Positions 12,740 to 24,603 of a stretch of 64,000 nt of DNA are shown here, in pieces. Source of the stretch: Castor canadensis (Eukaryota; Chordata; Mammalia; Rodentia; Castoridae); contig NC_133389.1 of the NCBI RefSeq assembly GCF_047511655.1, forward strand, positions 146,594,473-146,658,472. The letters are read 5' to 3'. The position numbers and the translations under genes are program-made. Numbering within the stretch: the stretch's first letter is position 1; every line of letters starts with the position of its first letter. Below the pieces are notes generated by a model, which made no database searches, was not told where the DNA came from, and saw only the letters and a program-made list of their open reading frames with translations.

Positions 12740-13440
12740 CACTTGGGTTTTTTATTATATTATTGTTGAACTGGGGGTACATTGTGACATTTACAAAAGT
12801 TCTTACTTTTGCATAGTTGAATTCACTGCCTCCATCATTCTCCTTTATCCCTCCTCCCTCCATTCTTGGAACAGTTTCAATATGTCTCCTTTTTCCATTT
12901 TCATACATGAGCACATAACATTTCCACTACATTCAGCCTTCTTTACCCTTTCCTTATATCTTCTCCCCTCCCCTGAGGCCAGCTCCCGACAGGACCTGTT
13001 TTACCTTCTTGTTCTCCATTTTTAGAAAAAGGAATTTTTGTTTCTTTAAGATAACTCTACAGGGAGTTTCCTTGTGACATTTCCATGTATGTATGTATTA
13101 TAACTGGAATTGGTTCATGCCCTCTAATTTTCTCCTTTCTACCTTAGTCTCCTTATGATGATTTCAACAGGTTTAAAAATTCATTCTTCTTAGCTTTCTT
13201 CTTTTACCCTTCCTCTCCCGTTAGTGACCTCCCCTTAGAGTAACTTATTTTTCATAATATTGCTTGTATTTGTATTGTGTCTGTCTCCCACATGTGAGAG
13301 AAAACATGAGGCCTTTGTCTTTCTGAGCCTTGCTTGCTTCACTAATCTGATGTCCTCCAATTGCATCTATTTACCTTCAAACCACATGGTTTTATTCTTC
13401 TTTATGACTGAATAAAACTCCACTGCACATATATGTAATA
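12740..13440 (-). mobile_element. L1 3' end fragment, minus strand (ORF2 end and 3' UTR)
   Basis: On the minus strand it starts near 13440 with the ORF2 C-terminal text (gtggagttttattcagtcat, then acatcagattagtgaagcaa) and runs into a 3' UTR matching 12440-12735. It ends in an AATAA-rich tail near 12760-12750. Confidence 0.8.
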
Positions 13441-13584
13441 TTTTAATGTAAACAATGCATATATATTATTTATATATGGATATATATACATATATGGAAA
13501 AGAGTAACATCCACGGAAACTATAGTACTTAATAAGTTGGAAGATTATCATATATCATATATGAATTTTTATTTAAAAATGAAA

Positions 13585-13725
13585 CCTATTGAAATTGTTC
13601 TAAGAAGGGTGGGGAGATGAGGGAGAATGATGGAGGGGGTGAATCTAATTGAGACATTTTGTAACCACATATGTAAATGCTGTAATGAATATGACTAACA
13701 TATGCTAATAAAATGTAAAAAATAG
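13585..13725 (+). mobile_element. L1 3' UTR end fragment, plus strand
   Basis: Carries ttgaaattgttctaagaagg, gtaaccacatatgtaaatgc and an aataaaatg tail, homologous to the end of the 12300-12735 copy. Confidence 0.75.
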
Positions 13726-14267
13726 ATTGTTATGGTTGGATGTTTGAGCAAAAGCTTAATTGATGGTGCCCCATTGCAGCAAATATAAAACATGGAAGAG
13801 GAAACATGTCATTCAGGGTAAGTAAATCTGCATTATTGGGGTATAGTTTTTAATATTTGGCTCAGAATAAACTGTTTTCTCATTGCCTGTTTTCTCAAAT
13901 TTTAAATAAAACATAAGAAAAACATAAGTAACCTTATGTCCACATGTATAACCCTATATGACATGAGAAAATTCTGGGAAGATGTAACTTATCAAATATG
14001 GGCAAATATTTTCTAGGTAAGACCACAAAAACACAGGCTAAAAAAGCAAAAAAGTCAAATGTGACTACATAAAACTGAAAGTCTTTTGCACAGTGAAGAA
14101 AGAATCAATGGAGTGAAGAAGGAGTATTTGTAAGCTATTCATCTCAGAAGAGAGTAATGTGCAGAATATGTATAAAGAAGTCAAACACTCAACAGCAAAA
14201 CCAAAAAAAAAAAAAAACTCATTAAAATGGGAAAATTACTGAATAGATACTGTTAAAAGAAAACACA

Positions 14268-14446
14268 GATTAGGCGTGGTGGTACATACCTGTAATCGTA
14301 GTACTTAGGAGGCTGAGGCAGGAGTCCAGCCTGGGATATGTAGTGAGCTCCAGTCCAAGCTCAGGCTACATAGGGAGACCCTGTCTCAAAGAAAAAAAAA
14401 AAAGGAAAAGAAATAAAACAAAACAAAACAGAAACCAAAGCAGCAG
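14268..14446 (+). mobile_element. B1-type SINE inserted in the old L1
   Basis: 7SL-derived: ggcgtggtggtacatacctg, ggaggctgaggcagg and gagaccctgtctcaaa, then an A-rich tail. Flanked by an 11-bp duplication, aagaaaacaca, at 14257-14267 and 14447-14457. Confidence 0.93.
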
Positions 14447-14785
14447 AAGAAAACACACAAATGGTAATAAGTATATGAAAAAATGTTGAATATTAATCAT
14501 CATGGGAATGCAAGCTAAAACCACAATGAGATATCTCATCCCAGTTAAAATGGTTATCATAAAAAATATGAACAAATTTTGGCAAGGATTCAGAGGAATG
14601 GGAACTCTTATAGACTGTTGAAGAGAATGTAAATTTGTACCGCCATTATGGAGAACAGTACACAGGTTTCTTAAAATCTAAAAATAGATCTGCTATATGA
14701 TCCATTAATCCCACTACTAGATACATATCCAAAGGAAATTAAATCAGTATATTGAAAGGAGTTCAAATACACTCCCATGTTCATT

Positions 14786-14953
14786 TTTCCCCCCCAGAGG
14801 CTCATGCCTGTAATTCTAGATGTTCTTTTTTTTTTTAACTATTCATATGTGCATACAAGGCTTGCATCATTTCTCCCCCCTGCCCCCAACCCCCTCCCTT
14901 ACCACCCACTCTGCCCCCTCCCTCTACCCCCCACCCCCTCAATACCCAGCAGA
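14786..14953 (-). mobile_element. Young L1 3' UTR insertion in reverse, nested in the old L1
   Basis: On the minus strand it reads ctgctgggtattgag, a G-rich tract, gtatgcacatatgaatag and an A tail (T run at 14825-14836 on plus). A 37-nt extra segment (14788-14824) that resembles a B1 head lies beyond the tail. Flanked by a 17-bp duplication with one mismatch, at 14769-14785 and 14954-14970. Confidence 0.88.
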
Positions 14954-15475
14954 ACACTCCCATGTTTATTGCAGCACTACTCAAAGTAGCCAAGATACGG
15001 AATCAACCAAATTGTCCACCAATGGATGAATGGATAAAGAAAATATGGTATATATACACAATGGGATGTAATTAAGCCATAAAAAAGACTGGAATCTTGT
15101 CATTTGTGGCAACATTCATGGAACTGGAAGACATCAGGTTAAGTGAAATAAACCCAGCACAGGAAGACAAGTACCACACATTGCTACTCATGTAGAAGCT
15201 AAAAAAAAATGTTGATCTCAGGCAAACAGAAGAGTGGAAAGGCTGCTAAATGGGGACAAAATATACAGTTAAGCAGGAAAATTAAGTTCTAGTGTCCTGT
15301 AGATGGTAGGGTAACTATAATTAACAATAATTTACTAGATATGTTAAAATAACTGGAATAAAGATTTGGAATGTTTGAGATGGATGCTAATTGCCCTGCT
15401 CTGATCATTGCACACTATATGTGCAAAATACCTCCTGAATATTACAGTTACTATCATCAATCAAAAATAAAAGTA

Positions 15476-16129
15476 GTGTACATATAAAACTTACCAAAAT
15501 ATACCCAAGAAAACAGAAAACCTGAATGATCTGGTAATCATTATTGCGATTGAATCAGTAATTAAAAGACTTCTCAAAAGTAAACACCAACTCAGAAAGT
15601 TCTACATGTGAATTCATTGACACATTCAAGGAACATATCATTCTTATCTGAAACAAACTCTTCCTTAGACTAAAAAGGAGAAAATATTCCAAACTAATAA
15701 GCCCAGCCAAACCTTGCTAATAAAATGAGACAGTGATAGAAACAACAAGAACAATCATGGACTATCTGCACCTTGAGAAAACCCAAAATAAAGTATTAGT
15801 AGACCAAATCAAGTAGAATATAAAATATGCATAGTTTATTTAAGAATGGAAAAGTGTTTTGAGACTTTAATATTTTAATGTAATTTACTTAATTGTGATA
15901 TAGTAAAACAAAACAATAAAAAAACAACATATTTAGTCTTTGTCTCATTACTTGCACAGAGCCTTAAAACTCATGAAATTTCCCAAGGGATAAGAGTGTC
16001 TTTTTTTATTGATAATAAGCCCCTTACCCCCTGCTGAAATTCATGCTGAGGTGATTCCTCACAGCAAAGTCCTTAGAAAGCTTTAGGAAAGGAGCCATTC
16101 ATCAGAAAGACCAAACATAAGATTAGAGG
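15476..16129. other. Intergenic sequence, nothing recognised
   Basis: AT-rich with no supported gene. Confidence 0.45.
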
Positions 16130-16720
16130 ATTGGAACTTTCTGCCTCATACCCTGACCTTTGGGGAGGGAAGGAAGGCTGGAGATTGTTTGATCACAGTG
16201 GCCAGTAATTTAGTCAGTCATTTTGATGCAATGAAACCTTGATAAAGCACTCTTGAACAACTTGGTTCAGAAGCTTCCAGGTGAGCAAACACACTCATGG
16301 GCTTGGATGACAACGTACACAGAAGGCATGGAAAAATCTATGCCCAGCTCTCCTTACCTCCCACTTGATGCCTTGTCCTATGTATTTCTTCCATTTGGCT
16401 ATTTCCAAGTTGTATTTTTTATAATAAAATTGTGATCATAATTATATAGCCATCCTGAGTTCTGTGAGTCATTCCAGCAAATTATCGAACTTGAAGGGAG
16501 GTCATGGGAAGCCCCAAGTTTACAACCAGTTAGTCAGAAGTACACATAGCCTCCAGGACTTGGGACTAGTATCTGAAGTGAGGGAAATTTTGTGGGACTG
16601 ACACCTTAACAAGTAAAGTCTGTGCTTACTCTGGGTAATTAGTGTCAGAATTGAATTGAATTGTAGAGCATCCAACTGGTGTCAGAGAATCAGAGAATTA
16701 TTGGAAAGATACCATAATGA
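16130..16720 (+). mobile_element. Old solo LTR of ERVL type (MLT2-like)
   Basis: Landmarks in LTR order: gatcacagtggccagtaat, cttccatttggctatttcc, an AATAAA-type poly(A) site near 16422, gagttctgtgagtcattcc and, near the end, ttgaattgaattgtagagc then ccaactggtgtcagagaat. No retroviral coding region is recognisable beside it. Confidence 0.7.
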
Positions 16721-17471
16721 TCAAAATATACATACAGAAAAATCATATGATTGTCTCCAAAAGTGCAATAAGAAAATTGGTGGCAGATCTTTTAAGACAG
16801 AGCTTGACAACCAATTTGACCTAATTCTATACCAGTGCAAATGGTGTACCCCAAATAAATGACAGGTGAACTAAACTTGGGAAGAGCTTGTGAAGGCCAG
16901 AGCTCCCAAGCTAGCTCTAGCTGCTTCTCCAAATTCAATCAGACACATCCATTTATCCTTACTTCTGTGTATGAATATCATAATTTTCTACTTGTGATAT
17001 CCTATAAAAAGGCTATAATTTTTTTGTAATTGTTTTGAGATGAGCTTCATTTAGAGGCAGTTTTTTCCTAATGGTCCACCTGTACAATTGGTGAGCAAAA
17101 TCCATTGGTTTCATTTGAGTAGATCTGGTCTATTTTTAAATGTTTAAATCTATAACTACTAGTAATTTTACTTTTTTTCTTCCCTCCATGCCCTGAACTG
17201 ATGTAACACAAAGATCTTGGGTAAGCATACCCCAAACTTCCATCAGCTGGGCTGAATCCAGGCCAAGACAGAGTGTTGGCAAGCCTATTTAACCACTTAC
17301 CTAAGTCAAACCTTCAAATACGACTGCTGTAGATATATTTATTTTCATTAAACTGAGTGGTTCACAGCCTAAATAAGGGGAAAGCAATTTTACGTAGCTC
17401 TTAATGTATAACATTTTTGAAGGATTATTTTGGCTCAAAATTGATAGTTGGACCAAAATAGAATCTAGATG

Positions 17472-17843
17472 TGTTAGTCTGTTTTCTGTTGCCATAACTG
17501 AATACCTGAGACTGGGTAATTTATAAAAATAACAAGTTTATGTCTTACAATTCTATAGGATGGCATATGGCAGTGGTATCCAGTTGGCATCTGCAAGGGC
17601 CAACTGATTCATAATATTATATGATATATAATATCATATAATATTATGCTGATTCATAATAGAGCATAAGGCATCACATGGTAAGACAGAGGAAGTACGC
17701 TGGCACAGGTCTCTTCCTCTATAAAGCCATCATCAAATCCTAATTATGTCCCAAAGACTCCAGCTCGAAATGCCATAAAAACATGAATTTGGGGATTAAG
17801 TTTCCAACCTATGAACTTCTGCGGGACATATTCAAACAGTAAA
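17472..17843 (-). mobile_element. MaLR-type LTR fragment, reverse, with an AT palindrome inside
   Basis: Plus-strand text ttgccataactgaatacctg and gagactgggtaatttata is the usual reversed start of MST/MLT-type LTRs, followed by atggtaagacagaggaag. It ends near acatattcaaacagta. It contains a perfect inverted repeat at 17610-17648. Confidence 0.75.
17610..17648. repeat. Perfect AT-rich inverted repeat
   Basis: Arms of 18 nt (17610-17627 and 17631-17648) are exact reverse complements around a 3-nt centre. A 12-bp direct repeat, ctgattcataat, flanks it at 17604-17615 and 17649-17660. Confidence 0.95.
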
Positions 17844-18385
17844 ACCAGATTATTTTTAACTTTTTACAGCCACAAAAGTTTTCAAAAATAATTCCTTTCC
17901 TGTTCTTAATTTTAAGTTGTCACTGAGAAATCTCCTTGAAAGTTCTTTCATTGACCAACTCAATCTGTCACCTGATCTTCTTTTTCTGCCATTATTGACA
18001 CGATGACCAGTGTCAGATGAGCCTCTAGGAGCAAAGCTTTCTGCTTTTCCCGTGTCTCCACTTCCTTCTTGCACTGTCCATGGGGAATCCCTTCTTAAAA
18101 GACTGAAATAATTCTGCTGCCACAAACTGAAGCCAGAGGTGATGAGTTTTAGCCTCTATTTTTTTTTTCTATTTTTCAATCCTTGTTGACCAAGTGCCCA
18201 ACACATCATGACTCAGTTCTGAAACAGACAACTTCCAGCTAACCCTCCCATGGGACATACTTTGAGAATTGCAAGCTCATTTCAAAGACAGGTGGTTGAA
18301 CCCCCACTCCTTTGTAAAAAGGACTCTTCAAACTGCAATCTGGCCATATTTCTGCCAACATTTGTTCCCTCACCACACACACTCA

Positions 18386-18389
<4 letters not shown>

Positions 18390-18434
<45 letters not shown>
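18390..18434. repeat. (AC)n microsatellite
   Basis: A pure AC run of about 45 bases. The long open frames on both strands here are products of this repeat. Confidence 0.95.
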
Positions 18435-18436
<2 letters not shown>

Positions 18437-18555
18437 CACCTCTACCAGTGCCCACTATAGTCACTATTTCCACACTCACTGTTACATAACGCCTTTATGT
18501 GAAGTGATGGTTAACAGTTTCTTTTTGTCACAAAATCTCTATAGATTGCTTTTGG

Positions 18556-18589
18556 GTTTTTTTGTTTGTTTGTTTGTTTGTTTGTTTTA
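18556..18589. repeat. (TTTG)n simple repeat
   Basis: Seven or so TTTG units. Confidence 0.9.
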
Positions 18590-20029
18590 GTGATAACCTC
18601 ACATTGAATGTACTTACATGGGACAAGGTACCTAGCCAAAGACATCCAGAAAGTTTGCTCAAAAACATTTCTTGTTGGGTCAGGTTTTATTAAATCCTCC
18701 CCAGGAGCTGATATTTTGGGAACAGAATATTACTGGTGAAGAAAAGCATGTGAAGTTTCCAAAAGCAAAAGCGTATGTAAACCAATGAAAGGATAAAATT
18801 TCAAGGCCTGTACAATAAAGCAGCTGTTAGATGATTTACTGGAAAATTCTTCTAAAACATAATAGAGGTTGCCTGCTACAAAGGAAATATTTTTTCTTCA
18901 AGTGTGTGCTATTAAAGTTCAATATGTTATGTACTCAAAATACTTCTCCATTAAAATCTGAGATTTTCATGGTAACTTTCACCTTTGGGATTTGACTCTT
19001 GCTCCATCCTTCAAAAATCCATGGCAACACTGGTGTGAGATTCATGATGTGAGTCCTAAACTCCAGGGACTTGTTCCTTTTGTGTAGCTCCCAGCCTCAA
19101 CAACAGGGGACAGGGCTTCATTTCTCAGGCACAGAAGTGACTCACACTACACGAAGCAAATCCAGTAACAGTTCACTTTCAATTAGACAAATTATCTCAC
19201 ATTTGCCAGGGCCTAGGGGTGCACTGTGTGTTTTACACGGAGGTAGTGAGGACAACTGCAAAGCAATAGTTGCAGAGAAGAGAAAAATAGAGCATTTACT
19301 GCTTCTGTGTGGATGACCAGCATGTAGAAGGATGTCCTCATATTGTACAGAGCCTAAGTGCTTTGGTGACATCCTGGAGGAGAACAGTGAAAGTCTCAAG
19401 AGGGTGAAGGTGACACTGATATGAGCAGCACCTGGCATGGTCACTGCTCCATACTAGGGTACACATGGGACCAGCTGGGCCAAAAACCTCTTAATTATCC
19501 CAAACACAAGACTGTCCCATTCAATGTGATCATTGACTCTGCTAATCCACAAGGGCATTTATTAGAAGTCATCAGAAAACTCTTAGTGCTATGCAATGCT
19601 GTCTTTACACTTAGATCACCATAAGGCTTATACTTCAAGGGGGACTCTACTTGTACAAAAGGCACTGTTGGGCTTAACCAAGGGGTAATTACTCCAGAGA
19701 CTTTCATCTGTATGAGAAAATAGGAAGGACAGTGAAGAAGGGTCATAATGGTACAGGCAGAAGTCAAAACAGGGTACTATTCCTTACCACAAACCTCCTT
19801 CACCATTTGGAACATTTCAACTACTTCAAGCCCATCCATCTGTGCCAGAGTTGTGGTCTGGACCAGTGGATCAGGAGAGTCCTCCTCAGTAGACAGGTCT
19901 CTATCTGCTTATTGATAATGGCGAGGAGGCTGCTGTTAGTTCGGATGTTCAGACAGTAGGACAGGACACGTGCTATCAGTGTGTACATCTATATAACTAA
20001 AGCCTCAAGCTAAACAATCCTCCTTTTTA
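18590..20029. other. Intergenic sequence, no gene recognised
   Basis: Less AT-rich than its surroundings at 19000-19960, with several overlapping open frames of 67-100 codons on both strands. None shows a domain I know. It could be an old repeat or a decayed retroposed sequence. Confidence 0.4.
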
Positions 20030-20043
20030 AAAAGAAATAAGCA

Positions 20044-20189
20044 TGGAAGCTTAGCACTGTGTCCCAGGCCTATAATCACAGATCTTGAGAGGCTGAAGCA
20101 GAAGAATTTGGAGTTTGAGACCAACCTGGGCTACATAGCAAGACCCTGTCTCAAGACAAAAAAAAAAAAAAAAAAAGAAAAAAAAAGGG
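20044..20189 (+). mobile_element. B1-type SINE
   Basis: Contains gagaggctgaagcagaag, ctgggctacatagcaagacc and ctgtctcaagac, then a long A tail. Flanked by a 14-bp duplication, aaaagaaataagca, at 20030-20043 and 20190-20203. Confidence 0.93.
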
Positions 20190-20809
20190 AAAAGAAATAA
20201 GCAGGAAAATGATCAACAGGATAGTGACAGGGTCATCTTGTCCGGTAACTATGACATGCGAATCAGATGTCCTGGGTTGGTTCTGATACGTCTGTGCGTG
20301 GGAGGAGGCAGGCCATGTTATCTCAGGATCCGCTCTGGTTGGGCCTTCCAAGGACGCTACGCAGTGAAGGTTTCAGTCCCTGTGTCAGTGACTCAGCCAA
20401 ACTCTGCTCCAGGAAGAACATGCTTTACTCTTGGTGAAAGAAATTATTTTGGAAAAAAAAAAAAATGCAGAAAAAAACTTTTTAAAATTCCAGCGGCTAT
20501 AGAAGGTCCCTACCTGAAAAGAAACACATTGGGCCTGTGATGAGAATCTTTTCCTTCCTTATGAAAAAAAAGGTTATCTTCAAAGTTATCTGGAACTGCT
20601 TACGCCAAGGACCCATGGAGTTGCACAGATAAGGAAGGGTCGGACACCCTTTGCAGTACTACTCTGTTCAGCCACAGACCCGCATGCTGTCACCCCAACC
20701 CGAGCTGAGGAGTGGCCTGACATCTGTTCTGAGTCATAGCAAGAAGTAGCGAAGAGGTCTGGTAGAGATGAACCAATGTGGGTTGCAATACACAAGTGCA
20801 TGGAAGCAA

Positions 20810-21045
20810 TGCTAGCAATCTCTCTGTGTAGCTATCTTTACCTCAAATTAGCAGAAACGCTATGTCTTTCTTACTGTCTCTTATGTTTTCTCTTCAACAA
20901 AATCAGAGAACAAGAAGGTGGAACGGGTTCTGCCCAGAGGCAGGGGTGGTAGGGATGGAGGGGAGTGTTGGGGGAGGAGAGGTGGCCTAAACAGTGTATA
21001 TGCATGTAAGTAAATGTAAAAATGATAAAATAAAGAAAAAAAAAG
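20810..21045 (+). mobile_element. L1 3' UTR fragment
   Basis: Contains tagctatctttacctcaaat, tcttcaacaaaatcagag, a G-rich tract (20939-20983) and gtatatgcatgtaagtaaat with an A-rich tail. Related to, but diverged from, the young L1 tails at 2111-2412 and 3670-4431. Confidence 0.7.
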
Positions 21046-21049
21046 TAGC

Positions 21050-21830
21050 CATGAGGTTGTTAGTTACACATGGCAGTGAATGTTTGAGGCCAGTTGAACA
21101 GCTGTTTTTCCACAAGTGTACTAGATGTCTTCATTCTGCATTCTGTAGGTATACACATCCCAGAAAGGACAGCTGCCTGGCTCCCATTTTTCCTCTTTGT
21201 TGACAGACCCCTGGCTTTGTTCAGACCAGGCAGCAATATGCTCACCTAAATTAGGCTCAGCCCCGAGACTTGTCTGTGTTGGCCATCCCCTTCCAGTGAA
21301 TGGTGCAGGGATAGCTGCTGAGGGACTTTGGGAAAGAAGCCTTTCTTCCCTAACAAAAGGAACCTTGACATGACTGAGCTGTTTAATTAACCCTCGCCAA
21401 TCTGACCTCTAGACTTCTTGTTCAGAGAGATGGTGAATTCTGAATTCTTTATTGTTCAAACCTCATTGGATATAGTGAAAATTGCAGCTAAAGGTATTCT
21501 AATTGGTCCCTGGTGGTAAGACCTTGAATTTGCTTTTTGTTTTCAGGAAGATTTGTTAAAGTCAGAGGCTATGGGCTCTGATATAAGCAGAGAAAATAAG
21601 TTTTCATAGTAAGTTATGAGAATTGAGGAAATTGCAGTTGAATTTGGGTATAGCAGTAGCAACAATTAGAGGTATATCCTGATAATTGGTTAAGTACAGG
21701 GAACATTCCTAAAATAGTACCTGGAACACAGCAAAGACTCATGTTAAATGGTCAAGTGTTATTACAGAGATAAAAGAGGCAAGAAGAGTCGATTATTATG
21801 GGTGAAGTTTAAAGCCCTTATCAAACAGTC
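21050..21830. other. Intergenic sequence, nothing recognised
   Basis: No transposon or gene is supported. Confidence 0.4.
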
Positions 21831-21834
21831 TTGA

Positions 21835-22022
21835 GGGAGTCTGACTGACCACCATGTGAGGACACAGCCAGAGCGACCATCTCTGAGGAACAGGCTCTCA
21901 CTCTCACTGAATCTGCTGGCATCCTGATCTTGGACTTCCTATCCTCCACAACTATAGGCAATAAATTTCTGTTTTTAAGTTACTCAGTTTAAGGTATTTT
22001 GTTAAAGTAGTTCACACTGTAG
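21835..22022 (+). mobile_element. Old LTR-like fragment (MLT1/MaLR type)
   Basis: Contains accatgtgaggacacagcc, ctgatcttggacttcctatc, then ggcaataaatttctgttttt and aaggtattttgttaaagt: the usual 3' half of this repeat, including its poly(A) signal. Confidence 0.65.
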
Positions 22023-22026
22023 ACCA

Positions 22027-22222
22027 CAAGCCAAGGAATATAGGCAGTTTCTAGAACCAGACAATGCAAGGGAATAGATGTTTCCCTAAACCTCCAAAAG
22101 GAACACAGCCCTGCTACCAGACTAGCTCTAGACTTCTGACCTCCACATCTATAAGAGAATAAGTTTATGTCACTTTAAGCCAGTAAGACCATGGTCAGTT
22201 GTTAGACCAACAATAGGAAATT
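22027..22222 (+). mobile_element. Second old LTR-like fragment of related type
   Basis: Contains gacttctgacctccacatct, agagaataagtttatgtcac and caataggaaattaac in the same order as the preceding fragment, suggesting two related elements in tandem. Confidence 0.6.
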
Positions 22223-22642
22223 AACATTCCTGAACAACCAGATGAGACATGTCCTGGTGTTAGTTTGGATATTTCTGAGGCAACTTTACAGAAGCCACAA
22301 CCCAAAATGGCTGAAATAGTTAAGGGGCCTATTAGCTCACATATTAAAAGCAAAGTTAGCAGAGTTAGGGTGTTTCAGGTTGGTTAATTTTAATAGCTCA
22401 ATGACATCATGGGATCCAGATTTTTGATCACATTTGTGTTCAGCCCTTCTCAGTTTGAAGTCTTCCTGGTTGCTCCACTCATGTTTGAAATTGGTTGCTG
22501 CAGCTCCAAGCACTTTATTCTTACCCAGCAATGTCCAAAAGTTGGAAGAGAAAATCTGTCATGTGTCCCTTTTTAATCACTAGAAATATGTCCCCAGAAG
22601 TCCCCAGTGGTCTTTATCTCTTGTGGCATTATCAAGAATTGA

Positions 22643-22947
22643 TTGATTTAGCCAGGCATGATGACTTATACCTGTAATCCCAGCTATTTAGGAGGTGGAG
22701 ATCAGAAGGATTGTTCTTCTAGACCAGCCCAATGGAAAAAAATAGGGAGACTCCATTTCAACAAAAAATACTGGGTGTAAAGGTGAATACCTGTCATCAG
22801 AGCTGTGCAGAAACCATAGGACCTTTAGCAAAACACAAGGTCCTACCTGAAAAACAAGGCAAAAAAAGGCTGGGACATGGCTCAAGTGGTCCAGTGTCTC
22901 AAGCACTAGGCCCTGAATTCAAACCCCAGTACCACCCCCTATCCTGA
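22643..22947 (+). mobile_element. Composite B1+ID SINE
   Basis: A B1 head (gccaggcatgatgacttat, ctgtaatcccagctattta), a second B1-like segment and an ID-like end (ggctgggacatggctcaagt, ttcaaaccccagtaccacc). Flanked by a short duplication, aagaattga, at 22634-22642 and 22948-22956. The joined structure is one reason to suspect Castorimorpha. Confidence 0.85.
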
Positions 22948-22959
22948 AAGAATTGAACC

Positions 22960-24590
22960 AATTGGCCATTTCTAAACTAGTCACTAGGGAAGGGAATGAA
23001 ATTAAGATTCACCTCCTGGGACTTGGTGGTCTAACTCCTGGTTTGTGTTAGGAAGGAAGAAGAGCAGTAGAGGGTGGTGTTAGCAGACATAGGTAAGGAG
23101 TCTGTAGTCTCAAGTTTCCTCATGAGCAGTCAACCTCACTAGAAAATAAACCCTTCCACAATAGAGGAAGGCATTCCATTAGGTGAGGTAGATAAATGTT
23201 TGTAATTCTTATTCCTTTTTGCTCAAAATCATCTGACCAAAGAAACACATTCATTTATTCTCTGCTTTTATTTGCTTAGAATAAGACATAAATAAATGTT
23301 TACTGAGTTAAGGGTCAATATGTATTATTGACCAATGGTATTACTTTCTTATTTGATTCTCAGTGGTTTAAACAAGTATTTAGAATCTCTTTGAGAGTTC
23401 GTGAGGCATAGATATTTGTATTATATTGAATTAAAGAACACTAACTTATGTAACTTCTCTTCTGTGCCTGCCATTTTACTAAGGACTTAATAAAATTCAT
23501 TTAACCTTAGCTGTATTGTTTTTAATACTAATTTTATAGATGACAAATCCAGGTACAGAAAGGAACACTCTTGCTAATCCACACGTTTCTCCATGGGAAA
23601 AGTTAAGCAGTGGAAAAGGTGGCTTTGACTATATTTTAAAAGGGAATAAAAACAATTTAGAAAATATGTGCCTAACACAAGATGTACACTACAGAAGAAT
23701 TTTATACTATACTTCAGAAAAATTATTTCTGGTATAAAATCAAACAGCATACACAGCATTGGAACCTCAACTGAAGTGGGGAGGCGGGGGGCAAAGTACA
23801 GGAGAAAATGAAAAGTGCATCCTACAAGAAGGAAACCAACATAAAAAAACATAAACTTTACAAATTGTACTTTCAAACTCCTTAACTAAAGGAAAAATGG
23901 GGGACCTCAAGGAGTTACTATGAAGTCAAGATCACTTGACTTCCCCTAGGTAGAGACTAAATTTTTTTTCAAATATGTTTGTAACTTTTTGACCTTTCTC
24001 CGACATGGCATCTTCTTTCAAAAATGTGTGTGGAGGGGTGTGCTACAATCATTCTAGTTATAAAGACCTAAATTATGTTTGGACTATTGGATTTTTCTAA
24101 CCACTCTTTATCTATTTTAGTGCTATTGGGTTTAGGTTTAATCCAACCTGGTGATTTTAGTTCTTACCCACAGATAGAGATAGCAATGAACTTCATGCTA
24201 AATTCAGAATGATTCCTTTTAGGAGAGATGATGATACCTGAAAATACTGACATCCTTGTGTGTATGTTGATTAGCACTGCAAGGGAGATCAAGATGTCCC
24301 TTAAATAATTTCCAAACAGTAGGAATCTCTAAACCAAGCAAATAAAGATTATTAAAACAATTCTCTCATTCGAATTCTATTAGAGCTGACAAGAGTTTCA
24401 GTGAAGACAGTTATTTGAAGAAGGGGCCTTGTAGATTGTGTGCATAAAGTAAACCAGAGAATATGTTCAAGAACACAAAACTCTCAGACTCATGAAGGGA
24501 AATAGAGGTTAATCTATTTGAGGCTAAACACAAAAACTACTAAAGCAAAGCAGTTTTCATCCTGGCAAGATGTGGTTTTAACTCTGACTC
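22960..24590. other. Intergenic sequence, nothing recognised
   Basis: AT-rich. Open frames at 23540-23737 and on the minus strand at 23574-23876 look like chance. Confidence 0.4.
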
Positions 24591-24603
24591 TGTTTAAACA
24601 GAT

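Larger units (their letters stand above)
13920..15475 (+). mobile_element. Old L1 fragment: ORF2 3' part and 3' UTR, hosting two later insertions
   Basis: Sequence order follows L1: near 14500-14560 aaccacaatgagatatctca, near 14955-15080 catgtttattgcagcactac and aatggatgaatggataaag, then the 3' UTR to about 15475. It is interrupted by a B1 SINE (14268-14446) and by a reversed young L1 tail (14786-14953). Frames are broken. Confidence 0.85.

Noticed and set aside
18250..18489. Open frames of 63-79 codons on both strands
   Set aside because: They are created by the (AC)n microsatellite and encode only His-Thr or Val-Cys runs.
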